From positions 49,559 through 113,558 of the forward strand of contig JABLTG010000044.1 in assembly GCA_016618085.1 (NCBI GenBank): a stretch of DNA of 64,000 bases. Direction: 5' to 3'. A program made the position numbers and the translations under genes. The stretch comes from Neovahlkampfia damariscottae (lineage: Eukaryota; Heterolobosea; Selenaionea; Neovahlkampfiida; Neovahlkampfiidae). Positions within the stretch are counted from its first letter, which is position 1, and each line of letters opens with the position of its first letter. Positions 1-11,555 of the stretch are shown here, one piece after another. The notes beneath the pieces were generated by a model. That model made no database searches and was not told the DNA's origin. It saw nothing but the letters and a program-made list of their open reading frames with translations.

Positions 1-224
1 ATTCTGTGAAAGATGGAACCCTTATAATGAAGTGGTTTTCCAGATTTACCAATTCCACATTCTCCAGTGCATAAAGCTCTGAAATTTTCTGTTGTCATTT
101 TTAATCTTTTTTTTATTTTTTTTTTACCTGCTGTTTTTGGAACTGTTTCTGTGAAAAGTTCAAACACAATTCTTCCAAGAAATTCATCACCATAATTGAC
201 ATCAAAAAAAGTTCTAACTACCAT
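1..224 (-). CDS. Cyclophilin-type peptidyl-prolyl isomerase, N-terminal part
   Basis: This is the start of a cyclophilin, which catalyses cis-trans isomerisation of prolyl bonds and assists protein folding. The protein begins [20 protein letters not shown] and runs through a FELF strand to the family signature NFRALCTGE, ending near YKGSIFHRI at the window edge. The last segment is the start of the catalytic region (the usual F-H-R motif). One intron of 39 nt lies at 89..127 and splits a Glu codon at the K-T-A/E-N-F junction, which restores the family sequence exactly. The ATG at 222..224 is chosen because the family N terminus starts there and an ATTGGT box (270..275) lies 45 nt upstream. 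The C-terminal two thirds are outside the window. The family is certain, but the subtype (cytosolic, spliceosomal or other) cannot be judged. Confidence 0.93.
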   Translation of the reverse strand, partial: MVVRTFFDVNYGDEFLGRIVFELFTETVPKTAGKKKIKKRLKMTTENFRALCTGECGIGKSGKPLHYKGSIFHR

Positions 225-373
225 CTGTCGTTTCACTTCGGAATTTTATTAATTCAAAATTGTATTTTGATTGGTGGAAATTGGTATTTATGTTGTATCA
301 TTCCGATGAACATTAAATTGAGCATGACAATGATTTTGTGAATTTTTAAGACTTATGAACAACATTTTATTTA

Positions 374-2308
374 TTAATTGGAACCCCATGCATTTTGGGT
401 TGTTGATGATGTAGTTTGTGATCCTCCTAATGTCGGAAATTCATTTTTCTTTTTCTTTGGTTTCTTCTTTTGAGTTGGTTCAGAGATTTGCATGATCGGT
501 TTTGGAGTGACACCTAGAGTTGGAAAATCTTCTTTTTTCTTTTTTTTCTTTGTCGATTTATGTTTGTTCCAATCACCTTCTGGTACTGATTGCAATGTAA
601 CAATTGTATCTTTGATAAATTCTTCTTTTGAATCTTTGATTGATGGAAAATCGTTTGTTTGATACTGTTAAAAGGATTAATCATTTCATTGGTTTACTTG
701 ATATTTCGAGTTCTCCAATAGCCTTTTTTGTAATTCTTCTGTTTGTTTTTTTTCAATTTCTTCATTAACTCTTTTTTCTTCATCAACTTTTTTTTGTCTT
801 TTTGATCTTCTGATTGATATTTCCTTTTGAAAATTCTTCATTGTTTTTTTGGAAACAATATTCGATAAATCAATTTCTATGAATTGGATATCAGCACCCA
901 ATGGTATATATGATAAATATTTAAAATATCTTCTTATATCTTCACTCATTTTTTGTTTTTCAATTTCCAATATTTTTGCTGTTATCATTGGTGGTAATTT
1001 GTCAAAAGATCCAAATTCAAAAAGTAACATTTTGATATTCAATGGAATCAAAAAAATCAATTGATCATCTGAGCAATAAAAAAAAAAGTCTGAAATTTCT
1101 TTTTTGTTTTCATTTTGTAATTGAAGTTTTTTTAATTGTTGAATTGTTTGGTTTGTGGAATCTGATCCAAATGGATCTTCAAATTTTGATTCGATTTTTT
1201 TTTTTAATACTTTCAGATCTTCTTCTTCCTCTGAGACAATATGAAGTTTTTTCCATTCATTCCAATCCTTCTGTCTTGTCTTCAAAGTTGTTAAAAAAAT
1301 TGTTATTTTTCTACCTTAATTCGATCTTCAGCCAGCAATATGAATGAAGCATTTTCTTCTGAATAATTCTCAGACAATGCAACTTTTAAGTCAGAAAGTT
1401 CTCTATTCAAAATTCCTGTTATATCAAAGGTGATATTATATCTTGAATATTTTCCATTTTGATCAATATTCAAAGGAAAAACTAAAAAATTAAAGAAATT
1501 AAAATTGAAACCATGGCTTAAATTTGGTGAATTATTAGTCTTTTTATGTGGAAACAATGAGTTTCTAGGTCTTTGAAGTAAAAATAAGTCTATAGTGTGT
1601 CCAATTTGATATTTGCAAACATATTCAATATTCACACTCTTCAATTCAGTGAAATATACTGAGTCTTTACATAAAGGACATTTTTTAAATTTATAAGAGT
1701 TGTCAAATGTCAAATATTGAAGAATACCTAGTTTTTAATTTGAGAAAAAAAAATAAAAAAATTTTACAATGAGAACAGAAAACGTGACCGCATTTTGTGA
1801 TTTGTCTAAAAAGAATTTATCAAAAGGTTTTTTATATTCTTACGGTGCAAAAGGAATTTCCAAACAAATTGGACAAGTTATTTCTTCTTCTGTTGTTTTG
1901 AAATTTACCATTTCTACTGTACTCCAATCTACGAGTGAATCTTTTTAAATTTTTGAATAAAAAACATGTTTTGAATACCTGGTTTTAGTGAAGTTTGATA
2001 ATATTGAGACATATTTTCATTATTAATTTGAGAAGGAGGTCGTACGATGAATTGAAAACTTTGAAAAAAAAATTAAATGTTTCTTTTTTTTTTTTACTTT
2101 GAAAGAACAAATTGATCTCTATTAAAAGGAACAACATATTTTTGATATTTTTTACGGTTTTGCTTGATTTCTAGTTCTGAAATTACGTCAGATTTGTCAT
2201 CAATCCTGTTTTTTAAAGTTGTTTAGGAAGAAATGAAAATTCAAACCTGAAATTGGTCAAATGGTTCAAAGAAACTTCTTTCTTTTTTTTTTTCACTTGT
2301 TGTGACAT
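374..2308 (-). CDS. RNF10/Mag2-like RING E3 ubiquitin ligase
   Basis: Eight exons give a protein starting MSQQVKKKKKEVSLNH. A conserved pre-RING block reads VVPFNRDQFVLSKFQFIV, then LVDWSTVEMV, then a C3HC4 RING: CPICL, KCGHVFCSHC and CPLC. After it come DLKSV-like and LFLLQRPRNSL segments that match RNF10. Human RNF10 ubiquitinates 40S ribosomal proteins during translation surveillance, so a ribosome-linked role is inferred here. Introns I can place are 2206..2246, 2059..2097, 1941..1978, 1806..1843 and 1728..1767. Two more lie near 1270..1310 and 660..700. The RING only becomes complete after splicing at 1806..1843 and 1728..1767. The C terminus is Lys-rich and carries three short [DE]FP[ST][IL] motifs (DFPSI, DFPTLG, EFPTLG). 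A CCAAT box sits at 2373..2377, about 65 nt upstream. Confidence 0.88.
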
Positions 2309-3581
2309 GTTGTGAAAAGATTCACTCTTTCAACTCCGAGATTGAGTTTCTAAAAATAACAGATCTAATAATCCAATGAGAAACGTTCAAAATCAGTTTG
2401 TAACAAAACAAAATACAAACCTTTTCAATGTGATTTTTATTGTTGGAAAAAGAAAAATAAAAAGAAACCTAGATGATTGGATTGAAAAAGGCGCCAAAAG
2501 ATTAAATTTTTGCAATAAAACAAACAACAACTTTGTTAATTTTCTGAATGTTCTCCTTGGAAAATGTTTTTTAGTTATAGGTATTCTTCAAGAAGAACAA
2601 CAGGAAACCATAAGAAATCACAAATTTTTTTATATTCTTAAAGAAAGTTGATACGTTCAGAATGACCAACATTCAAAACTGTAAAACGGAATCACCAACA
2701 CTTTTCAATTCAATTTTTATTTTCAACCAAATTCACACCAAGTAACACTGATATCTAACTAATGAAACAATTTCAGATGTTATTTCTTTCAAATCCTCAT
2801 AAGTTGCAAAAAATTAGAGATTTTTATTTTTGTCAACCTGTTAGCTTCCAGAATAATAGTTCATTTTATATGATAATATATTGTGCAATTTTTAATATAT
2901 TTACAAAACATCTGGACAGGTTATTGCTTTCAAATCCTCAGAATCTTAAAAAATTACTATTTTTATTTTTTTGTAATGTTTTCTTGATTTTATAGGTGAC
3001 CTCAGACTAATATTCCAAAAAAATTAAATTAAAACGTTTATTCTTTCTTTTTTTTTGATTATTATGTTGTTTTGCCTCAAGACCTGTAATGAATAAATCA
3101 AATTTTATAATCTAACGAAATGAAGGAGAGGTAAGTTTCAAATGAGTATCGAATTATGTTAAAAGCTAGGATTATTCAGATCTTATCTGAAAAACCTATT
3201 CGAAAAAAAATTAGTTTTCTTTTGACATGTCATGAACATTTTTGACAACATCCATGTATCTTTTTCTTTGGAGAGTAGTTTTGCATCAGGATTCAAGTAG
3301 TCTATTTTTTCTTGAAGCAAGTAATGTTTTTGTTCACCTATAATTTCTGATAAATTTGTAATACTGAAGGTGGTCGGAATAATTTAAAGCTATTTATCTT
3401 GTGAAACAAACCAATATTTATATGAATCTGCTGTTCAAAGTAATCAAATGAGATGTGTAATTCAGATTTGAGCAAAATTGTCCCTTTTCATGTTTTGTTT
3501 TTGTAACGTTTTTTTTATGGATCTGATTGGATGAATTTATCAACCAATCATTTTATAATTTTTTACCTTAATGAAGTGAAC
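2309..3581. other. Intergenic stretch with repeats and coding relics
   Basis: No convincing gene is seen in this 1.27 kb. Two open frames on the plus strand (about 2376..2651 and 2762..2995) have no recognisable motif, skewed composition and no spliced partner, so I do not call them. On the minus strand a frame over roughly 3400..3215 has gene-like codons (including a stretch reading LSEIIGEQKHYLLQEKIDYL) but is closed by a stop just upstream and lacks a start. It looks like a fragment of a lost gene. A direct repeat pair is described separately. The last 40 nt hold the CCAAT box of the Myb gene. Confidence 0.5.
2779..2985. repeat. Degenerate direct repeat pair, about 60 nt per copy
   Basis: The segment near 2779..2840 begins TTATTTCTTTCAAATCCTCA. 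The segment near 2923..2985 begins TTATTGCTTTCAAATCCTCA. The copies share the following AAAAAATTA and ATTTTTATTTTT blocks and lie about 144 nt apart. They are diverged, and no terminal inverted repeat or target duplication is visible, so I call a simple local duplication and not a transposon. Confidence 0.55.
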
Positions 3582-3983
3582 ATGACCAGTTGGACTGAAT
3601 TAGAAGATGAAAAATTAACAAAAATAGTTGAAAGTATGAGTTGTAAAGAATGTGTAAATATCTACAGACCAGATTGTACATGTGAAGTTTTCAAGAAAAA
3701 ACAGACTTGGGAAGAAATAGCAAAACAAATGAAAAGTAGAACTTATGGTGCATGTCAAGGAAGATGGTGTTCTCAATTAGATCCTTTGGTTCATAAAGAA
3801 AGTTGGACAAAAGAAGAAGAGGAATTGTTAATGAAAATTTATTCAAAGAAAGAATACAACACTTGGGTGAAAAGAGCTCTAAAACTAATGGAAGTTAATG
3901 AAGGTAAAAGAAGAAATGGAGGTGATGTTGCATCAAAATACTTTCAACTTTCAAAAAAAAACAAAAAACGAAAAAGAGAATAA
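3582..3983 (+). CDS. Two-repeat Myb/SANT DNA-binding protein
   Basis: This single-exon gene encodes about 133 residues, a likely nuclear DNA-binding protein. Repeat 1 starts MTSWTELEDEKLTKIV and ends with WEEIAKQM...GRWCSQLDP. Repeat 2 starts ESWTKEEEELLMKIY and ends DVASKYFQL. Both show the regularly spaced aromatic residues of Myb helices. Repeat 1 carries a Cys-rich insertion (CKECVNIYRPDCTCEVF) between its first and second helices, which is unusual and could bind metal. The C terminus is a basic tail (KKNKKRKRE) that can act as a nuclear localisation signal. An in-frame ATG at 3531 exists, but the CCAAT box at 3544..3548 lies between it and 3582, so 3582 is the better start. No activation domain is seen and target genes are unknown. 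Confidence 0.8.
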   Translation: MTSWTELEDEKLTKIVESMSCKECVNIYRPDCTCEVFKKKQTWEEIAKQMKSRTYGACQGRWCSQLDPLVHKESWTKEEEELLMKIYSKKEYNTWVKRALKLMEVNEGKRRNGGDVASKYFQLSKKNKKRKRE

Positions 3984-4077
3984 AAAAATAAAAATTCATG
4001 AAAAAAACTTCAAAAAAAAATAAAAGTTGAAGGCTAAACTTTCATTGGTTAAATCTAAAACAACAAAAATCAACTGT

Positions 4078-6834
4078 ATGGAGTGGTATGAGGAGGTGAA
4101 GTTACAATTTCCGTATCTTTCTGGTCACTCAATGGTTCATTTTTCAAATCACAAAATTAATTATATTTTTATTTTTGGAGGACAAAAGGATACTGTACAT
4201 CAAAATTCACTTTACATTTATGACTTGGGTTTTAAAAAAAAAAAATAATAACATTTTTCAAAGATACTTTTAAATTTCATGAAGCAAGTTCATTTGAAAC
4301 CAAACAAAGAATAAATCATTCAAACACTATTTTTAAGCCAAATTTGAAAAAATTTCAACCAGAACCAAGAGAACGTCAAGGATTCACAAAAATAGATTTG
4401 GCTGGAAAACAATCGATAATGCTTTTTGGAGGTATTGGTCCTGCTAATCAAATTGGTGTTAGTTCAAAATTAAAATTTTTTGAGGAGTTATGGGAACTTG
4501 AACTTCCACATGAAAGATTTGAAAAAACTGTTTGGTCAAAACCGAAAGTAGACGGATCAAAGCAACCAAAAGGAAGATATGACCACACATTTTTAGGATA
4601 TGCTCCGCATAAAGTTGTACTATTTGGTGGATTTGGTGAGGAGAAAAGAGCATTAAATGATCTTTGGATTTTAAATTTAAAAACAGACAAACTGGGACAA
4701 AACACTGCAAAATGGAAATGTATATCAGAATCAGAGATAAATTATGGAACCGATTTAACAAAACCTGCTCCGAGATTTCAACATTCTTCTGTTTCAATGA
4801 AAGACAAAGTTTACATTTTTGGAGGAAAAAATGAACATGGAATATTGAATGATTTGTGGTATTTACAAGTTTCAAACTATACTTGGACAAGAATTAAACA
4901 CAGTTCTTTGACACCAACTCCTCGTTTTGGACATATGAGCACTATTATCTTTGATACTTTATTTATTTTTGGAGGATTTTCAAATGTTTTAGATGAATAT
5001 GAATCACATTACTCTAATACAGTTTTTAGTTATGATATTGGTAAAAAAAAAAAAAAAATGTTAAAAATTTTAAAGACGAAAATCGTTGGTTCAGCATGAA
5101 GATGAAAGAAAAAAATAAAATATTTCCAGATGGAAGAATAGGGTTTGGATCATGTGTTGTATCAGATCATATTTATATTTATGGTGGATTGGCTTATTCT
5201 AATGAGTTTGATGATTTTGGAAGAGTTTGTGATTTTTGGACGTTGAATACACATTTATTACATGAAGAAAGAAAAATTGGAAATTATACAATCATTAAGA
5301 AATTAGATTTTGGAAGTTTTTCTGATGTTTTTAAAGTTCGAGAAAAAAATACAAAAGATATATATGCGTTGAAAAGAATTCATGTAAATTGGAAAATGAA
5401 CTCCAATCAATTTATCGTACCAGATTTTGATGTTTTAGGTGAAACATATATTCCAAAGACACTTCAACATAAGAATGTTTTGTCCATCAAGACTTCATTT
5501 TTAGCAAAAAAAGGAGATTCAGTTTTTGTATCTTTGATAATGCCATTTTGTGATTTAGGTGATTTTTTGAAAGTTTTTCATAAAAATAACTTGACAGAAG
5601 TGGTATGTTATTTCTAATTTTCACCTTTGTTATTCAGGAAATTTTGTATTTTATCTTGCAGTTATTGGACGGAATGAATTATATTCATTCACAAAATGTG
5701 ATCCATCGTGACATCAAACCAAAAAATATATTGGTAATTTCTGAAAGAACTCATGATAATATTGTTGTTCCAATTGCAAAAATAGCTGATTTTGGTTTGG
5801 CCAAGAATGTGACCACTAACAAAGCAAAGACAGTTCTTGGAACTCAGATTTATATGGCACCCGAAGTAGAAAAACGAATTGGAAGTTATTCATTTTCTGC
5901 TGATGTATATTCACTTGGAGTTTTGATTTTCTTCATGTTTACCAAACAAGAAATAAATTTCAAAATCAAAAAAAATTCAAATTTGATTCACGAATTACAA
6001 AACTCAGATTTCAAATACAAGAATCAATATGTGGGTATTATCAAAGATATGCTCAATGAAAAACCTGAAAAGAGACCAAGTTGTTTTGAATGTCACGAGA
6101 TTTTTAAAAAGAACTTTTTGAAATTATTGGACACTGCAATTGGAAATCCAAATTCTTTAAATTATATTCCTTTGGAGGCTTTAAAATTAATTTCAACAAA
6201 AGGCTTCATCAGCAAAGGAATTGTCAATATTGCCACACCAACAACACCTGATTCATTTTCTCCTTTACCTTTATTGAAATTAGGTTCTAAAAATGATATG
6301 TGGTCTAGAAGTTTTCGAAAGAAGGATTCAAGTCGAGTATTGAAGGAACTTGATTTTGATTCGGACTCTCCTGGTCCAAGAGAAATCAATGATGACTATG
6401 ATGATTCTGGAATGTTTGATAGTTTATTCATTTGGTTGTGTAATTTACAAATGATTGATTATGAAGAACTTTTTATTGAACATGGTTATGATGATTTGAA
6501 TATTGTTAAGGATATGACTGTTTCAGATTTAAAGAATATTGGAATTCAAGAAAAAGACGATTTGAATGTGTTGGAACTCTCCATAGCTGAACTAAGAGAA
6601 TATTTAGATCCAAATGATATGTCTTTTGAAGAGTTTGAAATTAGATGTTGGTTGAATTTCAATTCTTTGGAAGTGTATGAAACAATCATTCTTGAAAAGT
6701 TCTCAAGTCTGAGAGAAATTTCTGAACTTTCATTGGAAGATTTAAAAAAATTGGAAATCACAAAAAGAGGTCACTTGAAGAAATTTGAACAAAAAATTCA
6801 AGAATTAAAACAAAAATTTTCACAATCAAAATAA
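4078..6834 (+). CDS. Kelch-repeat protein kinase with tandem SAM domains
   Basis: Four exons fuse an N-terminal kelch propeller to a Ser/Thr kinase and two C-terminal SAM-like domains. Six kelch strands are visible (IFIFGGQKD, IMLFGGIGP, VVLFGGFGE, VYIFGGKNE, LFIFGGFSN, IYIYGGLAY). The kinase has a Gly loop (DFGSFSDVF), the ATP lysine in YALKRI, the catalytic loop HRDIKPKN, DFGLA, and the substrate-loop motif YMAPE, so it should be active. The SAM segments are around VSDLKNIGIQEKDDL and LEDLKKLEITKRGHL and could mediate oligomerisation. Short introns fall near 4230..4262, 5042..5073 and 5591..5637, and each restores the frame. The start is ATG 4078, with ATTGGT at 4044..4049. Kelch-kinase proteins are expanded in amoebae, but the substrate is unknown. 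Confidence 0.88.
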
Positions 6835-6867
6835 AAACGTTTCATTGGTCGGATTTTTAACTGAAAA

Positions 6868-8971
6868 ATGAAAAGCATTAAAACCCTCTTGTCAAAAACA
6901 AAAGGAAAAACTATCATCTGTGATGCTTGTAAAGAAAGAATATATGATAAGGAAATGAAAGAAGTTTTTGATTTACATTATCACATTAGTTGCTTCAGTA
7001 AAATCAAAAAAAAAAAAATTAAACCAAATTTTCACTCTTAGAATGCACATGTTGCGGAAAAGAATTAAAAAATGATAGTTTCATACTTCATGATAATTTA
7101 CTTCATTGTGAAAGAGATTACGATAGAAAAGTTAAAAGAAGAAGTCATAGAAAAAAAGCTATTAAATTAGAACTACCTGATAGTATTTTTGATGAAGAAA
7201 AAATAGAATTTTACCAAAAAATAACAGAAAAAATACAAGAAGAACAAGATTTAGGAATAGATATTTTGGGTGGAAATTTCACTGTTTCACTCTCCATGAC
7301 TAAAGAAATCAATTTCATAGAGTTCAAGGTGGATTCCAAATTTGGAGAAATAATGAAGAAAATACAACAAAAATCAGAAGTTTATGAAAGTTTATTATCT
7401 TGGTTGAAACCATATGAAATACAAATGAAAGAAATTTCAGGTCTTGAAAGTAAAATTTTTCAAAAACTTCCAAAATTTGAGAATGATGAATTTTACAACT
7501 CCATTGAAAAAATTGGAAGTGAAAATGAAAAATGGAAATTTGTTCAAAATTTCAACAACATTTTACAAGAAACTCTAGATGTACATCAAAATTGTATTGA
7601 AAAAATGAATGAATTTGATGTAAAGTACCAAAAGTAAAAAAAAAACTTAGATTTAATAATTCAACTTTTAGGTATTTGAAGAATCCAACATTTCAAAATT
7701 CAATCATTGAAAATTTACATTTTTTGCATGATCAATCATTTGATTATGCCAAATATTGCGAAACCGTTGAAATTGAGGATTATTTATTGAAATCCTTGTA
7801 TTCCATTTTTCAATGTCCATTGGACACGTCAATAAAATCATTATTGACGGAAAAACAAATTCAAAAGTTGAAGACTTATAAAATACCTCGTTACATTGAA
7901 CCAAAATTCAGAAATCAAATTTTTGGTGTTGAACTTGAAGATATTATGAAGAGAAAAAATGAAGCTACAAAATTTTGTCCAACAGCAATTCAAGATTTGA
8001 TAGAATACTTGGAGAAGTTTGGTCCTGAAAAAGAAGGAGTTTTTAGAATTCCAGGAAGCCAAGAAAAAGTTTTTCTTTTTAAATCTTTGATTGATTCTGG
8101 GAGGTTCAATGAAATTGAAAAAGATCCATCTGAACTTCACTCATTGGGATCATTATTGAAGTTATTTTTCAGAGAATTACCAAATCCATTGTTGACTTTT
8201 GAATTATATGATGAGTTTATTTCATTCCCAACTGGAAATGATGAAGAAACGATTCAATATTTTTCACAATTGATTCCAAAATTGCCCACAGTTCGAAGGT
8301 ATACACTTGACAGATTGTTGTCACTTTTGTTCAAAATATCATTAAATTCAAGTGAAAATATGATGAATGCAACTAATTTATCAACATGCTGGGCTATAAA
8401 TTTGTTGAAATCTGAAGATGCGGAAAGATTTTCATTGGATGTTTCAAAAGTGATTCAATGTGTCACAAAATTGATCACTTTTTATCCAGAATTAAAAGAA
8501 AATTTCTTCCCTGTTAATCGAAATCCAAAAACTAAAAAAGAACTTCAAGAATTATTTCACAAATTTTCAAACAATGAAGGTTCCATCAACATCCACCAGT
8601 TACAAAATTTATTCATATTTGTTGGAGTTAAAGCTGATGAAGATGATATTAAAGCATTTTTAAGGTATGTTTCACCAGAAAATATTGAGATTTCATATTT
8701 AACTGATTTCACAAAATGGTGGGAAGATCTTCCATCCAGTAAATTTTTAGCTTGTGAATTGAAATTGAAATTATTGAAGAAAAGTTCAAAATTATTTGAT
8801 ACTTTTGATGTAGATAAGTCAAATTACTTGGATGAAAAACAATTGAAAGAGCTATTGAATCATCTGTTTGAAGAAGACCAATACTCTTATGAATCATGCT
8901 TCAAAGAAATTGATGATAATCATGATGGAAAAATTACTTTTGCACAATTAACTTCTTCAATGTTTACTTGA
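6868..8971 (+). CDS. LIM domain RhoGAP protein with EF-hands
   Basis: Three exons encode a cytoskeletal regulator that should stimulate GTP hydrolysis by Rho/Rac GTPases. The N-terminal LIM domain reads CDAC, HYHISC, CTCC, then C and D ligands in HCERDYD. It is complete only when a short intron near 6999..7040 is removed. A long helical segment follows (about residues 100-260, BAR-like by pattern only). The RhoGAP domain spans about residues 310-480 with the arginine finger in GVFRIPGS and the helix SLLKLFFRELPNPLL. The C terminus has EF-hand loops DVDKSNYLDEKQ and DDNHDGKITFAQ, so calcium could regulate the GAP. A second intron lies near 7636..7671. The gene begins 33 nt after the kelch kinase stop, with ATTGGT at 6844..6849. 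Confidence 0.88.
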
Positions 8972-9060
8972 AAAATTAAAACCAAAATAAATATTTTATC
9001 AAAAAAAACACAAAATATTTTCACCAATAAGAAATTTTGGAAGAAAAACTCACAAACATT

Positions 9061-11219
9061 ATGTTTGAGGATAAAAGTTACAAACCAACAATTTGTGTTG
9101 GTTTTATTGGTCCAAGGCACAATGGAAAAACTAGTTTTGTGTCACAATTAAGACAGAAATATGGAGAAGTTAACATGTATCAATTCCTGGATGCCTCTCT
9201 TCTTTCTATAGAAAAATCACCACAAGAAATTTCCAGGTCATTAATATACAAATTACCGCAAGAAATACAAACCAAATCATCAATAAATTCATATTTTTGC
9301 ATATTTGAAACTTCAACACATCATTTTGTTACTGTTGACATTCCTGGAAACCGAAGAAGAATTAAAAATTGTTTAAAAGGTATTTACGCATCAGATTCAG
9401 TTGTGTTGGTTATTTCAATGGTAGATGAGTATGAAGATATCACAAGTTCAGATTGTTTTGTTCATGACCAATTGGTTGATCAATAAACTAATCGTCTGTC
9501 TCAATAAAATGGATGAGGTAACTACAATGAAGAAAAATTCAGAGAACAAGAAAAAAAACAAGAGAATTGTTAAAAAAGTACTACACCAAATACAAAGAAC
9601 AATATTTTTATCCAAACCTCTTGGCAAAGAAAAATCATTCAAAACATCAACTTGCCCAATATTTTTTTTCCATACAACTCATGCATGTTGTGGGATTAAA
9701 TTTATCAAAAAGTGAATTCGGATGTTCCATTCAAAGATGATCCTAAAAAAGTTTCAATTGGCTGCTCATATGTTGTTGAATGTACGGTTGTTAATAATCA
9801 AATATTGAATATAGAAAGTGATCAGATGAACACTAAATTATCAAGATTTGTTCTGGTGGACCATGATTTTATTTTTGGGTATGGCTTAGTGACGGAAATT
9901 CTTTCAACCAAAAAACAAAAACACAGTGAAAATTCAAAGTTGCAATTTGATTTTCTTGATGAAAAATTCTTGAATGACAAAAATCTATTTTTGGATTCTA
10001 TTGGTAAAAATGCATTTGCATTATTATTTGCTTCCGAAGAAATTCAAAATGATAAAAAAATTATTTCAACTCTTTTAAAAAATGATATTATGAATCTTCA
10101 ATTTATGTCAAAAAGAGTCAGAAATGACAGAAGATTTTTTGAAGACGAATTGAAACATAATATTAATATTTTAAGATTTGCATCAAATGACCTCAGAAAT
10201 GATTTGAATTTCATTAAATTTGCTGTTTATTACAACCCAATAGCTCTGAAATATGCTTCTGAAGAAATTCAAAATGATTATGATTTGGTGCTGAATTGTG
10301 TATCCAGAGAAGGAAAAACGATAAAATACGCTTCAGAAACTTTAAAGTATCACCCAACTATCTATAAAGCAGCCTTGGAGAATAATGGATTTTCCATTGC
10401 CTTTTTGCCAAATTTGGAAATTTCCAAAAATTTAGCTTTGACAATTGTGAAAACTTATCCAGAGTTTCTTCACATTTTACCTTCAAAATTAAAACTTGAT
10501 GAATATGTAGTTGTTTCAATCCTGAAAAAGAAGGGTTCATTGATTAAATTCTTTCCTCGTGATTCAAAAACCGAAAAAATTTTATTGACAGCATTGGAGA
10601 CTGATCAATATTTTTTTAATTTCCATCTTAGTGATAAATTCAGAAATGATTTGAAATTCATGATAAAGGCAGTTCAAATAAATGGAAAAGCTTTTCAGTT
10701 TGCATCACAAGAATTGAAACAAACAAAAAACTAATCATGGCAGCTTTGAAAAATGGAATTAATAGCTATAATATCACTTATATTGAAAATATATTACATA
10801 AAAATGAAGAATTGTTCATTGAATTCATGAAAAATTTTTCGCCATTTTTCTTGTGTGTTGATTGTCATGATTTGAAATCAAAAATGAAAGAATTTATGAA
10901 AAATAATTTTGAAATTTCTTTAGATTTGGTTGAAATAAACCCGTATGCTTTTTTTTTTTTGCCAATTGAATTCCAAGAAGATGAACAATTTGTAGGAAAA
11001 TTATTGGAAAAAACACCTGATATTTACGAGTTTCTGCCATCAAAAACCAAAGAAAACTTGGAAATTGTTTTGAAGTTTGTTTTTTTGTCAAAATCTTACT
11101 TTCATTACAAAATACCAAAAGAGTTCCAAAATAACATTGAGGTAAAATGGATTTCTAACAAAAGGTTCAAAAGAATTTCAAAAATAGGAATTTTAGATTT
11201 AAAGTTTTTTTTCAATTGA
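9061..11219 (+). pseudogene. Broken EF-1alpha-like GTPase fused to DUF4116 repeats
   Basis: The N-terminal part matches an EF-1alpha GTPase domain: a P-loop in GPRHNGKTSF, VDIPGNRRRIKNCLKGIYAS for switch II, and CLNKMDEV for base recognition. Domain II appears to be missing. A domain III remnant follows, ending SRFVLVDHDFIFGYGLV, and then about eight DUF4116-type repeats with recurring FAS..IQND patterns. The frame breaks three times: an extra base near 9485, one A short in an A run near 9711, and one A short near 10730. No GT-AG intron explains these. The two A-run events could be assembly errors, but the first break and the lost domain suggest real decay. The preferred ATG at 9061 has a CCAAT box at 9024..9028, so the promoter may survive. 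Confidence 0.7.
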
Positions 11220-11489
11220 AAACCTCAAATAGATATTTTTTTCCGGAGTTTGGAGACTCTCGGATAGAAAATAAATCTTTGATCAATATTTCGTGGAAAA
11301 TTAAGGATATAGTGTTTTTTAACTAAAAAATGACAAATCAATTCTGGAGATGAAGAAAAAAAATTGATGGGTCAAACGTTTAGAAGCAAATTGAACAGAA
11401 AAATTCCTTCGAATTATCCAAATCCGGCAAAATGGAAGGTCAATTTGGATTCTGATTGGACCAGCAAATTTTTTTTCGGGAGAATGTGG
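11220..11489. other. Upstream region of the polyketide synthase
   Basis: This 270-nt stretch between the broken DUF4116 locus and the PKS promoter holds no gene I can recognise. It has a further ATTGG near 11454..11458. It is longer than most intergenic spacers in the window, where starts usually lie within 100 nt of the neighbouring gene, so it may hold regulatory sites. Confidence 0.4.
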
Positions 11490-11513
11490 ATTGGTCAATT
11501 TCAGGTATAAAAG
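11490..11513 (+). promoter_or_regulatory. CCAAT box plus TATA box of the PKS gene
   Basis: ATTGGT at 11490..11495 is followed by TATAAAAG at 11506..11513, and the ATG is at 11556. Many genes here have the CCAAT-type box, but this is the only one where I see a clean consensus TATA box at a normal distance. That suggests the PKS gene can be strongly and specifically induced. Confidence 0.6.
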
Positions 11514-11555
11514 CAAATCGATCTTTTAGCCTTTTTATATTCAAAGAAATACAAA

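Noticed and set aside
2376-2651. Plus-strand frame of 91 residues
   Set aside because: No motif, no spliced partner and composition unlike real genes here. It starts inside the CCAAT box of the minus-strand RNF10-like gene.
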